A stretch of DNA of 64,000 nucleotides, from the NCBI RefSeq assembly GCF_000739735.1, contig NZ_BBJF01000004.1, positions 62,001 to 126,000 on the forward strand, written 5' to 3'. The position numbers were made by a program, and so were the translations under genes. Numbering within the stretch: position 1 is the stretch's first letter; each line of letters opens with the position of its first letter. Below the pieces are notes generated by a model, which was not told the DNA's origin, made no database searches, and saw only the letters and a list, made by a program, of their open reading frames with translations. Of the stretch, positions 27,458 to 36,490 are shown piece by piece. Source of the stretch: Paraburkholderia ginsengisoli NBRC 100965 (GTDB taxonomy: Bacteria > Pseudomonadota > Gammaproteobacteria > Burkholderiales > Burkholderiaceae).

Positions 27458-27514
27458 AAAGCGTTGCTTATTGGGAAGGATGGGGCGGGCGGCGCGAGAT
27501 AGCTCTGCGGTCAC

Positions 27515-27531
27515 TTACTGCGTTGCAGTAA
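27515..27531 (+). promoter_or_regulatory. Perfect inverted repeat upstream of the PHP gene
   Basis: TTACTGC and GCAGTAA flank a 3-base centre (GTT), ending 29 bases before the start codon. There is no T-tract, so an operator or a small mRNA hairpin is more likely than a terminator. Confidence 0.4.
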
Positions 27532-27560
27532 AATGGCTGTAGAACCTTTTCAGGACCAAG

Positions 27561-28391
27561 ATGAACGCCGATCTGCACTGTCACTCCACCGTTTCCGACG
27601 GCCAGTTCGCGCCGGCCGACGTCGCGCGCCGCGCGCATGCGGGCGGCGTGACGCTGTGGGCGCTGACCGACCACGACGAACTGGGCGGCCAGCACGAAGC
27701 GCGCGCCACCGCCGAGGCGCTCGGCATGGGCTACGTGAGCGGCGTCGAAATATCGGTGACGTGGGCGTCGCGCACCGTGCACATCGTCGGCCTCGGCATC
27801 GATGCGACCAGTTCGATCCTGATCGACGGTCTCGCGCGCACTCGCGACGGCCGCGCCGCGCGCGCCGAGGCGATCGGCGAGCAACTGGCCGCGCTCGGCA
27901 TCCCCGATGCCTACCAGGGCGCGATTCAGTATGTGTCGAACCCGGACATGATTTCGCGCACGCACTTCGCGCGCTTCATGGTCGAGAAGGGCTACTGCAC
28001 CTCCACGCAAGACGTGTTCAACCGCTTTCTCGGTGACGGCAAACCGGGCTACGTGGCGCATCGCTGGGCCAAGCTGGCGGACGCGGTCGGCTGGATCCGG
28101 GCGGCCGGCGGCGAGGCGATCATCGCGCATCCGGGCCGCTACGCGTACTCGCCGGTCGAATTCGACGCGTTTTTCGCCGAGTTCATCGATCTCGGCGGCA
28201 AGGCGATCGAAGTGGTGACCGGCAGCCACACGCCCGATCAATACCGCGAATATGCGGACGTCGCGCGCCGCTTCGGTTTCGAGGCGTCGCGCGGGTCCGA
28301 CTTCCACGCAGCCGGCGAAGGCCGCATCGACCTCGGCGCGCTGCCGCCGTTGCCTTCCGATCTCAAGCCCGTCTGGGAACGCTGGCTGTGA
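27561..28391 (+). CDS. PHP-domain phosphoesterase (YciV/RNase AM-like)
   Basis: A 276-residue PHP-family metal-dependent phosphoesterase. Relatives such as E. coli YciV (RNase AM) have 5'-3' exoribonuclease and 3',5'-nucleotide phosphatase activity. All PHP motifs are visible: DLHCHSTVSDG at residue 4, LTDHDELGG near 35, GVEISVTW near 60, IAHPGRYAYS near 192 and RGSDFHAAGE near 252. In many proteobacteria this gene is next to the YciO/Sua5-like gene, as here. The start is ATG 27561. Confidence 0.92.
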   Translation: MNADLHCHSTVSDGQFAPADVARRAHAGGVTLWALTDHDELGGQHEARATAEALGMGYVSGVEISVTWASRTVHIVGLGIDATSSILIDGLARTRDGRAARAEAIGEQLAALGIPDAYQGAIQYVSNPDMISRTHFARFMVEKGYCTSTQDVFNRFLGDGKPGYVAHRWAKLADAVGWIRAAGGEAIIAHPGRYAYSPVEFDAFFAEFIDLGGKAIEVVTGSHTPDQYREYADVARRFGFEASRGSDFHAAGEGRIDLGALPPLPSDLKPVWERWL

Positions 28392-28592
28392 TCGCGCGTC
28401 GTGCCGGGGCGGCACGTCACGCGCGAGAACCGGCCGGCGGCGCATGTCCGTTTGCGCCGCTCCTGCCGCCGGTCAGCCGTATCCGGGCCGCACTCCGGCC
28501 GCAGTCCGCCCGGCTTGTCTCGCGGTTCGCCCGAAGTTAGCTCGCAGTTTCCCGATCGCCACCGATAGCACCGATAGCCACCGTTAGCCGCC

Positions 28593-29228
28593 ATGTCCCA
28601 ATACTTCCGGCTTCACCCTGACAACCCGCAGCCGCGCCTCGTTAAACAGGCCGTGCAGATCATCAAGGACGGCGGCGTGGTCGCGCTGCCGACCGACTCG
28701 AGCTACGCGCTAGCCTGCCAGCTCGACGACAAGGACGCGGCCGAGCGCCTGCGGCGGATTCGCGGTCTCGACGAAAAGCAGTTGCTGTCGCTGCTGGTGC
28801 GCGACCTGTCGGAACTGTCGAACTTTGCGATGGTGGACAACCGGCAGTACCGGCTGATCAAGTCGGTGACGCCGGGTCCGTACGTGTTCGTATTGCAGGC
28901 CACCAAGGAAGTGCCGCGCCGTTTGTCGCATCCGTCGCGCAAGACCATCGGTCTGCGAGTGCCGGATCACGCGATCACGCTGGCGATTCTCGAGGAACTC
29001 GGCGAGCCGCTGATCGGCTCGACGCTCATCATGCCCGGCGAAACCGAGCCGCTGAACGACCCCGAAGAAATCCGCGCCCGCCTCGAAAAGCAACTGGAGC
29101 TGGTGATCGACGGTGGCGCCTGCGTGTGCGAGCCGTCGACCGTGATCGATCTGACCGGCGCTGAGCCGGTGCTGGTGCGGGCAGGGCGCGGCTCTCTCAC
29201 GCCCTTCGGTCTCGAAGAGACGGCCTGA
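28593..29228 (+). CDS. YciO/Sua5/YrdC-family protein
   Basis: A 211-residue protein of the threonylcarbamoyl-AMP synthase superfamily. The fold is shown by IIKDGGVVALPTDSSYALAC near residue 24, EKQLLSLLVRDLSELSNFA and ATKEVPRRLSHPSRKTIGLRVPDH near 105. It resembles YciO more than TsaC, and YciO's physiological role is less certain. A TsaC (YrdC) protein is probably encoded elsewhere. No Shine-Dalgarno sequence precedes ATG 28593; instead there are short repeats of CACCGATAG. It follows the PHP gene, as in other proteobacteria. Confidence 0.88.
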   Translation: MSQYFRLHPDNPQPRLVKQAVQIIKDGGVVALPTDSSYALACQLDDKDAAERLRRIRGLDEKQLLSLLVRDLSELSNFAMVDNRQYRLIKSVTPGPYVFVLQATKEVPRRLSHPSRKTIGLRVPDHAITLAILEELGEPLIGSTLIMPGETEPLNDPEEIRARLEKQLELVIDGGACVCEPSTVIDLTGAEPVLVRAGRGSLTPFGLEETA

Positions 29229-29283
29229 AAACGGCGCAAACGCGGCAAGAGTGAAAGCGGACAGACGCACGCAATCGCGTTGT

Positions 29284-29289
29284 TACAAT
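29284..29289 (+). promoter_or_regulatory. Candidate -10 element for the site-2 protease gene
   Basis: TACAAT is followed directly by the GC-rich AGCGAG and lies 8 bases before the start codon. If used, the mRNA would be nearly leaderless. The same TANAAT-nGCG pattern recurs at other genes in the window. Confidence 0.3.
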
Positions 29290-29297
29290 AGCGAGTT

Positions 29298-29960
29298 ATG
29301 GATTCTTCCCTGATACAGACGATTGCGGTGTACGCGTTGCCGGTCATTTTCGCGATAACGCTGCACGAAGCCGCGCACGGCTACGTCGCGCGTTGGCTCG
29401 GCGACAATACCGCCTACGTGCTCGGCCGCGTGTCGATCAATCCGATGCGGCACATCGATCCGCTCGGCACGATTGCGATTCCGTTGCTGCTCTACTTCGC
29501 CACCAGCGGCGCGTTCATGTTCGGTTACGCGAAGCCGGTGCCGGTCGCCTTCGGCAACCTGCGCAATCCGCGCTGGGGCAGTTTGTGGGTCGCGGCGGCG
29601 GGTCCGGCGTCCAATTTCATCCAGGCGCTCATCTGGGGCCTGTTCGGCATCGCACTGGCGGTGTTCAATGTCGACGAACCGTTTTTCACGCGCATGGCTG
29701 GCGCGGGCGTCGGCGTGAACCTCGTGCTCGGCGTGCTGAACCTGTTTCCGCTGCCGCCGCTCGACGGCGGCCGCGTGCTGATGGCGCTGCTGCCGCCGCG
29801 CCAGTCGATCGCGCTGTCGCGGCTCGAACCCTACGGTTTTTTCATCGTGATGGCACTGGTCATGACCGGCACGCTGACGCGTTATTGGCTGAATCCGCTG
29901 GTGACGCTCGGCTACAGTGCGATTACCGCAATCCTGACTCCCCTTGTTTCGCTTTTCTAA
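29298..29960 (+). CDS. Site-2 protease family (M50) membrane metalloprotease
   Basis: A 220-residue multi-pass membrane protein. The zinc motif HEAAHGYVA lies in the first hydrophobic region (near residue 22), and the second active-site motif PLPPLDGG lies near residue 151, together defining site-2 proteases. Four to five hydrophobic segments are visible. It is a compact member without PDZ or CBS domains, and its substrate is unknown. It is followed at only 6 bases by trpS, so the two are probably co-transcribed. Confidence 0.9.
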   Translation: MDSSLIQTIAVYALPVIFAITLHEAAHGYVARWLGDNTAYVLGRVSINPMRHIDPLGTIAIPLLLYFATSGAFMFGYAKPVPVAFGNLRNPRWGSLWVAAAGPASNFIQALIWGLFGIALAVFNVDEPFFTRMAGAGVGVNLVLGVLNLFPLPPLDGGRVLMALLPPRQSIALSRLEPYGFFIVMALVMTGTLTRYWLNPLVTLGYSAITAILTPLVSLF

Positions 29961-29966
29961 ATAATC

Positions 29967-31169
29967 ATGTTCCCAGACCGTATCTTCTCCGGCATGCGGC
30001 CCACCGGGTCGCTGCACCTCGGCCACTATCACGGCGTGCTGAAAAACTGGGTGCGGCTGCAGTCCGAATACCCGTGTTTCTTCTGCGTAGTCGACTGGCA
30101 CGCGCTGACAACGCACTACGAAACGCCCGAAGTGATCGAAAAGAACGTCTGGGACGTGCTGATCGACTGGCTGGCGTCCGGCATCGACCCGGCGCAGGCG
30201 ACGCTGTTCATCCAGAGCAAGGTGCCCGAGCACGCGGAGCTGGCGCTGCTGCTCGGCATGAGCACGCCGCTCGGCTGGCTCGAACGCGTGCCGACCTACA
30301 AGGAGCAGCAGGAGAAGCTGAAGGACAAGGACCTGTCCACCTACGGCTTTCTCGGCTACCCGGTGCTGATGGCGGCGGACATTCTGCTGTATCGCGGCTC
30401 GCTCGTGCCGGTCGGCGAAGACCAGGTGCCGCACGTCGAAATGACGCGTGAAATCGCGCGCCGTTTCAACTACCTGTATGGCCGCGAGCCGGGCTTCGAG
30501 CAGAAGGCCAACGAAGCCGCGAAGAAGCTGGGCGGCAAGCGCTCCAAGCTGTATCACGAGTTGCGCAATGCGTACCAGCAGGAAGGCGACGACGAGGCGC
30601 TCGAACAGGCGCGCGCGATGTTGCAGGAGTCGCAGAGCCTGTCGATGAGCGATCGCGAGCGTCTGTTCGGCTACCTCGAAGGTTCGCGAAAGATCATCCT
30701 GGTCGAGCCGCAGGCGATGCTGACCGAAGCGTCGCGCATGCCGGGTCTGGACGGGCAGAAGATGTCGAAGTCGTATGGCAACACGATCGGCCTGCGCGAG
30801 GACGCGGAAACCATCACGAAGAAAGTGCGCACCATGCCGACCGACCCGGCCCGCGTGCGCCGTACCGATCCGGGCGATCCGGACAAGTGCCCGGTGTGGC
30901 AGCTGCACCAGGTGTACACCGACGAAGCCACCCACGAGTGGGTGCAGAAGGGCTGCCGTTCGGCGGGTATCGGTTGTCTCGACTGCAAGCAGCCGGTGAT
31001 CGAAGGCATTCTGCGCGAACAGCAGCCAATGCTCGAACGCGCACAGAAGTACATGGACGATCCGTCGCTGCTGCGCGCGATCGTCGCAGATGGCTGCGAC
31101 AAGGCCCGCAAGTTCGCGACGGAAACGATGCGCGACGTCCGCGAGGCCATGGGCCTGTCGTACAACTGA
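29967..31169 (+). CDS. trpS: Tryptophanyl-tRNA synthetase with four-Cys motif
   Basis: A 400-residue class I synthetase charging tRNA-Trp. The HIGH-type motif is TGSLHLGHYHG near residue 13 and the KMSKS motif is GQKMSKSYGN near 264. It is longer than the approximately 334-residue E. coli enzyme. The C-terminal anticodon domain has Cys308, Cys330, Cys337 and Cys340 (C-x21-C-x6-C-x2-C). This closely resembles the C-x22-C-x6-C-x2-C motif that binds a [4Fe-4S] cluster in Thermotoga maritima TrpRS. Cluster binding here is inferred. Confidence 0.96.
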   Translation: MFPDRIFSGMRPTGSLHLGHYHGVLKNWVRLQSEYPCFFCVVDWHALTTHYETPEVIEKNVWDVLIDWLASGIDPAQATLFIQSKVPEHAELALLLGMSTPLGWLERVPTYKEQQEKLKDKDLSTYGFLGYPVLMAADILLYRGSLVPVGEDQVPHVEMTREIARRFNYLYGREPGFEQKANEAAKKLGGKRSKLYHELRNAYQQEGDDEALEQARAMLQESQSLSMSDRERLFGYLEGSRKIILVEPQAMLTEASRMPGLDGQKMSKSYGNTIGLREDAETITKKVRTMPTDPARVRRTDPGDPDKCPVWQLHQVYTDEATHEWVQKGCRSAGIGCLDCKQPVIEGILREQQPMLERAQKYMDDPSLLRAIVADGCDKARKFATETMRDVREAMGLSYN

Positions 31170-31186
31170 GCCGTTCACGTACGTCG

Positions 31187-31783
31187 ATGAGCACGCCCGC
31201 CGCCATCCATGGATTGGGTGAGCCGTCGCACTGGGTGCGCCAATGGGCGCATCTGGTCGCGGCCGGCGGCGCGGTGCTCGACGTCGCGTCGGGAGCGGGG
31301 CGGCACGCGCGGTTCTTCGCGTCGCGGGGGCATCCGGTGACCGCGCTCGATCGCGATGCCGCCGCGCTCGACATGCTGCGCGGCGAGCCGCTCATCACAC
31401 CGCTTGCCGCCGACCTCGAAGGCGCCGCGTGGCCGCTCGCCGGCGACGCGAAATTTGCTGCCGTCGTCGTGACGAACTATCTGCACCGGCCGCTTTTCCC
31501 GCAGCTTCTGCATTCGCTCGCGCCCGGCGGCGTACTGGTTTACGAGACCTTCGCGCAAGGCAACGAAAGCGTCGGCAAGCCGTCCAATCCGGCGTTTCTA
31601 CTCGCGCCCGGCGAACTCCTCGACAGGGTGCGCGGCCAGCTCCGGGTGGTCGCATTTCAAGATGGTTTTCTCGCGCAGCCGCGCCCGGCCTACGTCCAGC
31701 GGATTTGCGCAATTCTGGAGGCGGAGCGCCCAGACGACCCCGCGCAGGCGGCATCCCCGCCTTGTTACGAGTTGGCTGGCTAA
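31187..31783 (+). CDS. Class I SAM-dependent methyltransferase
   Basis: A 198-residue Rossmann-fold methyltransferase of unknown substrate. SAM-binding motif I is VLDVASGAGRHARFFA near residue 30, the acidic loop is VTALDRD near 50, and FAAVVVTNYLHRPLFP followed by LAPGGVLVYETFA fits motifs IV and V. This family resembles TehB-like and other small-molecule methyltransferases. ATG 31187 lies 17 bases after the trpS stop, so the gene is probably in the same transcript. dapA follows with its own candidate promoter. Confidence 0.85.
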   Translation: MSTPAAIHGLGEPSHWVRQWAHLVAAGGAVLDVASGAGRHARFFASRGHPVTALDRDAAALDMLRGEPLITPLAADLEGAAWPLAGDAKFAAVVVTNYLHRPLFPQLLHSLAPGGVLVYETFAQGNESVGKPSNPAFLLAPGELLDRVRGQLRVVAFQDGFLAQPRPAYVQRICAILEAERPDDPAQAASPPCYELAG

Positions 31784-31788
31784 TCCGC

Positions 31789-31794
31789 TACAAT
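31789..31794 (+). promoter_or_regulatory. Candidate -10 element for dapA
   Basis: TACAAT is followed by CGCGG and lies 32 bases before the dapA start codon. TTACGA at 31765-31770 would be a weak -35 element at 18 bp. Confidence 0.4.
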
Positions 31795-31826
31795 CGCGGT
31801 TTACCTGATCAAATTCATGGCGTTTC

Positions 31827-32750
31827 ATGACTAACGGCAACCAAAGCGGCACTCGCAGCAACGACAGCGTTCAGATTCGCGGCAGCATTCCTGCCATCAT
31901 CACCCCGATGCTCGAAGACGGCAGCCTCGATCTGCCGGCGTTTCGCAAACTGATCGACTGGCACGTCGCGGAAGGCACCGATGCGCTCGTCGTGGTCGGC
32001 ACGAGCGGCGAGTCGGCCACGCTGTCGGTCGAAGAGCACGTGTTGATGGTCAAGACCGCGGTCGAGCACACGGCGGGCCGGATTCCGGTGATCGCGGGCT
32101 CGGGCGCCAACTCCACCACCGAGGCGATCGAACTCACGCAACACGCGAAAGACGTCGGCGCGGACGCGACGTTGCAGGTCGTGCCGTACTACAACAAACC
32201 GACCCAGGAAGGCATCTATCGCCACTTCGCGAAGATCGCCGAGACCGTCGATCTGCCGGTGATCCTGTACAACGTGCCGGGCCGCACCGTCGCGGACATG
32301 AGCAACGACACCATCCTGCGTTGCGCGCAGGTGCCGGGCATCGTCGGCGTGAAGGAGGCGACCGGCAACATCGAGCGCGCCGCGCAACTGATCAAGGCGG
32401 CGCCCGCGCATTTCGGCATCTACAGCGGCGACGATCCCACCGCGATTGCGCTGATGCTGCTCGGCGGCCACGGCAATATTTCGGTTACTGCGAACGTCGC
32501 GCCGCGCGCGATGAGCGAGCTGTGCAAGGCGGCCCTCGCGGCGGACGCAAAGACCGCGCGCGAGATTCATCTGAAGCTCCTGTCGCTGCATAAGAACCTG
32601 TTCATCGAATCGAATCCGATTCCGGCCAAATGGGCACTGCAGCAACTGGGTCGTGTGCAGGGCGGCATCCGCTTGCCGCTTACGCCGCTTGCCGAGCAGT
32701 ACCACGACGTGGTGCGCGCCGCGCTGCGCGAAGCAGGGCTGCTGGGCTAA
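31827..32750 (+). CDS. dapA: 4-hydroxy-tetrahydrodipicolinate synthase
   Basis: A 307-residue aldolase of lysine and diaminopimelate synthesis, condensing pyruvate with aspartate semialdehyde. Visible motifs are [12 protein letters not shown] near residue 53, the catalytic Tyr in LYNVPGRT near 150 and the Schiff-base Lys in GVKEATGN near 178. The N-terminus carries a short extra segment ([15 protein letters not shown]) before the usual start of homology. bamC follows 129 bp downstream; the dapA-bamC order is conserved in proteobacteria. Confidence 0.96.
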   Translation: MTNGNQSGTRSNDSVQIRGSIPAIITPMLEDGSLDLPAFRKLIDWHVAEGTDALVVVGTSGESATLSVEEHVLMVKTAVEHTAGRIPVIAGSGANSTTEAIELTQHAKDVGADATLQVVPYYNKPTQEGIYRHFAKIAETVDLPVILYNVPGRTVADMSNDTILRCAQVPGIVGVKEATGNIERAAQLIKAAPAHFGIYSGDDPTAIALMLLGGHGNISVTANVAPRAMSELCKAALAADAKTAREIHLKLLSLHKNLFIESNPIPAKWALQQLGRVQGGIRLPLTPLAEQYHDVVRAALREAGLLG

Positions 32751-32879
32751 GCGGTTCGACCGCGGCATCCAGCAGCGCCACCGAAGACTGCCACCGGCAT
32801 TCCCTTAACCGACGTCGATCCAGCCCACGTTCCCGGCACACAGAACCAGGCACCGCGTTCCAGCATCACGAAGGACCTC

Positions 32880-34019
32880 ATGAAACGTTCCGCACTTTCC
32901 CTCCACGCAACCCGCATGGCGGCGCTGGCGCTTGCCCTGACGACGCTCGCCGGCTGTGACACGCTGAACGACTGGTTCGCTTCCGACCGCGTCAACTACA
33001 AGGTCGCGGCGAGCGCGCCGCCGCTCGCCGTTCCCGGCGATCTGAGCACCTCGCCGACCGATCAGCGCTACGTCGCACCGCCCGCCAATCTGGCGCTGGG
33101 CGGCGCAACGGCGCGCAACGTCACGGCGGCCGGCAACGCGACAGAAGGCAAGCCGACTGAGCAGGACCCGTTCGGCATGCACATCGAGCGTGACGGCGAT
33201 CGCCGCTGGCTGGTGGTCGACGGCCGCTCGCCGGAGCAACTGTGGCCGCAACTGCAGGAGTTCTGGCAGGAAAACGGTTTCGTCCTGAAAACGGACGCGC
33301 CGGCTACCGGCATCATGGTGACCGACTGGGCGGAAAACCGCGCGAATATTCCGGACGACTGGTTCCGCCGCACGGTGGGCAAGGTCATCGACTTCGCGTA
33401 CTCGTCGGGTACGCGCGACAGCTTCCGCACGCTCGTGTCGCGCGGGCCGTCTGACACCACGGACATTTCGGTCACGCATAGCGCGATGGAAGAAATGCTG
33501 ACGGGGCAGGACAAGACGTCGTCGCGCTGGGAAGAGCGTCCGCGCGATCCGGCGCTCGAAGCGATGTTCCTCGCGAAGCTGATGGAGAAATTCGGGCTGA
33601 CCGAAGCGCAATCGAAGCAACTGCTGACCGATGCGCGCCCGGCTACCGCGCCGGCAACGATCGACAAGAGCGCGGGCTCGTCGACGCTCGACCTGCAGGA
33701 ATCGTTCGACCGTGCATGGCTGCGCGTCGGCCTCGCGCTCGACCGCACCAACTTTACCGTCGACAACCGCGATCGCGCGAAGGGCATCTACTATGTGCGC
33801 TACGCGGACTCGATGCAGGAACTGAAGCGCGAAGGGTTGTTCGGCAAGCTGTTCTACAGCGGCACCTCGACCAAGAAGCCGGGGCAGGAATTCCTCGTCA
33901 ACGTGCGCGCGAAGGGTGACTCCGTGACGCAGGTGGCCGTGCTCGACGCGAATGGGCAGGTCGACACGTCGTCCGACGCGCAGCGCATCGTGACGTTGCT
34001 GCACGCGCAACTGAACTAG
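32880..34019 (+). CDS. bamC: Outer-membrane assembly lipoprotein BamC
   Basis: A 379-residue lipoprotein of the BAM complex, which inserts beta-barrel proteins into the outer membrane. The signal sequence is followed by lipobox LAGC with Cys near residue 23. The unstructured N-terminal segment that contacts BamD follows (about 24-85). Two helix-grip domains come next: GDRRWLVVDGRSPEQLWPQL near 100 and SFDRAWLRVGLALDRTNFTV near 278. The length is slightly above E. coli BamC (344). It lies between dapA and an MBL-fold hydrolase gene. Confidence 0.93.
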   Translation: MKRSALSLHATRMAALALALTTLAGCDTLNDWFASDRVNYKVAASAPPLAVPGDLSTSPTDQRYVAPPANLALGGATARNVTAAGNATEGKPTEQDPFGMHIERDGDRRWLVVDGRSPEQLWPQLQEFWQENGFVLKTDAPATGIMVTDWAENRANIPDDWFRRTVGKVIDFAYSSGTRDSFRTLVSRGPSDTTDISVTHSAMEEMLTGQDKTSSRWEERPRDPALEAMFLAKLMEKFGLTEAQSKQLLTDARPATAPATIDKSAGSSTLDLQESFDRAWLRVGLALDRTNFTVDNRDRAKGIYYVRYADSMQELKREGLFGKLFYSGTSTKKPGQEFLVNVRAKGDSVTQVAVLDANGQVDTSSDAQRIVTLLHAQLN

Positions 34020-34026
34020 GCGGACC

Positions 34027-34800
34027 GTGCGGTTCGCGAGTCTCGGCAGCGGCAGCGAAGGCAATGCGCTGCTGGTGGAAGCGCAGAGCGGCGCAACCAC
34101 CACGCGCGTGCTACTCGACTGCGGGTTTTCGGCGCGCGAGGTCGAGCGGCGTCTGGCGCGGATCGGCGCGAGCGTCGAGGGTCTCGACGCCATTCTGATC
34201 ACGCATGAACATAGCGATCACATCGGCAGCGCGCTGACGCTGGCGCGCAAGTGGTCGATTCCGTTGTACATGAGCTGGGGCACCGCGCGCGCAGTAGGCG
34301 CCGACGAAGCCAACATCGACCTGCAGGTGCTGTGGGGCGACGAGGCGGTGGCGGTCGGCGACCTCAGCATCCTCCCTTACACCGTCCCTCACGACGCCCG
34401 CGAACCGTTGCAATACGTGTTCTCGAACGGCGCGAGCCGGCTCGGCGTGCTGACCGACGTCGGCACGTCCACCCCGCATATCAGCGCGGTGCTGAGCGGT
34501 TGCGACGCGCTGGTGCTCGAATGCAATCACGACGTGCGGATGCTCGCGGGCAGCCGTTATCCGCAATCGCTGAAGGCGCGCATTGGCGGCAATCACGGGC
34601 ATCTGAACAACGACGCGGCGGCGGACATTCTGGCTTCACTCGACCGTTCGCGTCTTCGCCATCTGGTCGCTGCGCATTTGAGTCAGCAGAACAATCTGCC
34701 GGAGCTGGCGCAGGCGGCGATGGCCGCTGTGCTAGGCGCGGCGCCTACCGAAGTGGTGGTCGCTTCGCAGGCAGAGGGGTTTGCGTGGCTGAGCGTGTGA
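34027..34800 (+). CDS. MBL-fold metallo-hydrolase (YycJ/WalJ-like)
   Basis: A 257-residue metallo-beta-lactamase-fold hydrolase. The N-terminal FASLGSGSEGNALLVEA and the metal motif LITHEHSDHIG (HxHxDH, near residue 57) are clear. Later ligands are suggested by VPHDA near 118 and the Asp in LTDVGT. The LECNHD and GNHGHLNN segments are typical of the YycJ/WalJ group, a suspected nuclease or phosphodiesterase family. The start is GTG 34027, seven bases after bamC. A strong terminator follows. Confidence 0.88.
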   Translation: MRFASLGSGSEGNALLVEAQSGATTTRVLLDCGFSAREVERRLARIGASVEGLDAILITHEHSDHIGSALTLARKWSIPLYMSWGTARAVGADEANIDLQVLWGDEAVAVGDLSILPYTVPHDAREPLQYVFSNGASRLGVLTDVGTSTPHISAVLSGCDALVLECNHDVRMLAGSRYPQSLKARIGGNHGHLNNDAAADILASLDRSRLRHLVAAHLSQQNNLPELAQAAMAAVLGAAPTEVVVASQAEGFAWLSV

Positions 34801-34864
34801 TGCCCGGTTGGTCGTGATCGCCACTTCACAGGTTCAGGCCGCGAAGCCTGGCGGCGGCGCAATG

Positions 34865-34905
34865 AAAAAAGCCCATAACGATTGCTCGTTATGGGCTTTT
34901 TCTTT
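34865..34905 (+). terminator. Rho-independent terminator, convergent genes
   Basis: AAAAAAGCCCATAACGA and TCGTTATGGGCTTTTT form a long near-perfect hairpin with a short loop, flanked by A and T tracts. It lies between the MBL hydrolase and the convergent Bax-inhibitor-like gene and should serve both. Confidence 0.9.
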
Positions 34906-34949
34906 TCAGGGCGCGGCGTTCCGCGAACGTTGCGCCCGTGTCGAACTTC

Positions 34950-35648
34950 TTAGTTGCGGTTGCCGCCAAAAATGCCGAGCAGCGCGAGCAGGTTGACGAA
35001 CACGTTGTACAGGTCCAGATAAATCGCGAGCGTAGCGGTGATGTAGTTCGTCTCGCCGCCGTTCACGACGCGTTGGACGTCGAACAGCATATAGGCCGAG
35101 AAGATCACGATGGCCAGCACCGAAACCGTCAGCATCAGCGCCGACAGTTGCAGGAACACGTTCGCGACCGAAGCCAGCAGCAGCACGATCACGCCCATGA
35201 ACAGCCACTTGCCGAGGCCGGAAAAGTCGCGCTTGCTGACCGTGGCGATGGTGGCCATCGCGGTGAATATCACACCAGTGCCACCGAACGCGAGCATGAT
35301 CAGCGACGGGCCGTTCGAAAAACCGAGCACGAAGCTGAGAATGCGCGACAGCATCAGGCCCATGAAGAACGTGAAGCCGAGCAGCACGAACACGCCGACC
35401 GAACTGTCTTTGGTTTTCTGGATCGCAAACATGAAGCCGAAGGCGATCGCGAAGAACGCCAGCATGCTCATCGCCGGGCTGGTGGCCGCGAACAGCGAGA
35501 AGCCGGTGGCGAGACCTACCCATGCGCCGAGCACGGTGGGAATCATGGACAGCGCGAGCAGCCAGTAGGTATTCCGTAGTACGCGGTTGCGCGTTTCGAC
35601 CGTGCTGACGGCGCCATTGCGGCCAAAGCTATACGGATGATCGTTCAT
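34950..35648 (-). CDS. Bax inhibitor-1/YccA-family membrane protein
   Basis: A 232-residue integral membrane protein with seven hydrophobic segments, matching the BI-1/YbhL/YccA family. The N-terminus is cytosolic (MNDHPYSFGRNG), the first segments are YWLLALSMIPTVLGAWVGLA and the last is VNLLALLGIFG. The C-terminus ends GGNRN. Family members modulate FtsH (YccA) or act as pH-sensitive calcium channels (BsYetJ). Which applies here cannot be read from sequence. GGAGAG lies just before ATG 35648. Confidence 0.92.
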   Translation of the reverse strand: MNDHPYSFGRNGAVSTVETRNRVLRNTYWLLALSMIPTVLGAWVGLATGFSLFAATSPAMSMLAFFAIAFGFMFAIQKTKDSSVGVFVLLGFTFFMGLMLSRILSFVLGFSNGPSLIMLAFGGTGVIFTAMATIATVSKRDFSGLGKWLFMGVIVLLLASVANVFLQLSALMLTVSVLAIVIFSAYMLFDVQRVVNGGETNYITATLAIYLDLYNVFVNLLALLGIFGGNRN

Positions 35649-35886
35649 GGTCTCTCCTTACCTCAGAAGCGTGTTTCGTGATGGTGATACGGCGGTTTGT
35701 GGTGCGTCGGCAGGAATGGTTTGCCGCCAGGCGCGTAAGCTGTTCATCCCTAAGATTAGCGCGGGAGCACGGAGTTTCAATACCTCGAAATGCCCCCCAC
35801 GGCCTACGCTACCAGTATTTTGGAACGCGCGCCGCGATTCTTTCAGCGCTGTAAGGGTTCAATCGCAATCATACACGGGAACATGC

Positions 35887-35892
35887 TACAAT
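35887..35892 (+). promoter_or_regulatory. Candidate -10 element for ndk
   Basis: TACAAT followed by AGCGG lies 46 bases before the ndk start. No matching -35 element is obvious. Confidence 0.4.
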
Positions 35893-35938
35893 AGCGGATT
35901 CATTTGAATCTGTAACCTCTTAATTTTTTGGAGTTTTT

Positions 35939-36364
35939 ATGGCGATCGAACGCACCCTGTCGATTATCAAGCCGGACGCAGTGGCCAAGAACGTGATCGG
36001 CCAGATCTACACCCGTTTCGAAAACGCGGGTCTGAAGATCGTGGCATCGCGCATGGTTCACCTGTCGCGCGCTGACGCAGAGAAGTTCTACGCCGTGCAC
36101 GCTGCACGTCCGTTCTTCAAGGATCTGGTCGAATTCATGATTTCGGGCCCGGTGGTCGTGCAAGCGCTGGAAGGCGAGAACGCGATCCTGAAGCACCGTG
36201 ACCTGATGGGCGCAACGGACCCGAAGAAGGCGGAAAAGGGCACGATCCGCGCCGACTTCGCCGACAGCATCGACGCTAACGCCGTTCACGGCTCGGACGC
36301 TGCTGAAACCGCAGCGGTCGAAATCGCGTTCTTCTTCCCGCAAGTGAACGTCTACTCGCGTTAA
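35939..36364 (+). CDS. ndk: Nucleoside diphosphate kinase
   Basis: A 141-residue kinase that balances NTP and dNTP pools. The N-terminus [18 protein letters not shown] is characteristic. The active-site His lies in [10 protein letters not shown] near residue 117, with RADF before it. Codon use is highly biased, as expected of an abundant protein. TTGGAG lies just before the ATG. It starts the long conserved run ndk-rlmN-rodZ-ispG-hisS. Confidence 0.97.
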   Translation: MAIERTLSIIKPDAVAKNVIGQIYTRFENAGLKIVASRMVHLSRADAEKFYAVHAARPFFKDLVEFMISGPVVVQALEGENAILKHRDLMGATDPKKAEKGTIRADFADSIDANAVHGSDAAETAAVEIAFFFPQVNVYSR

Positions 36365-36490
36365 GCCGGGCGCCAAGCCGCGCATATGCCGGTTTGCTTC
36401 GCGCGATTCGTGCAGCCGATCCGTTTTATCGCACGAATCGCCCGGCAAAGTAGTAAGGTAAAAGCAGCAGGAATGGGCGCGAACGGCATT

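Noticed and set aside
29283..31178. A 631-codon minus-strand open frame over the site-2 protease gene and trpS
   Set aside because: It is fully antisense to two clear genes.
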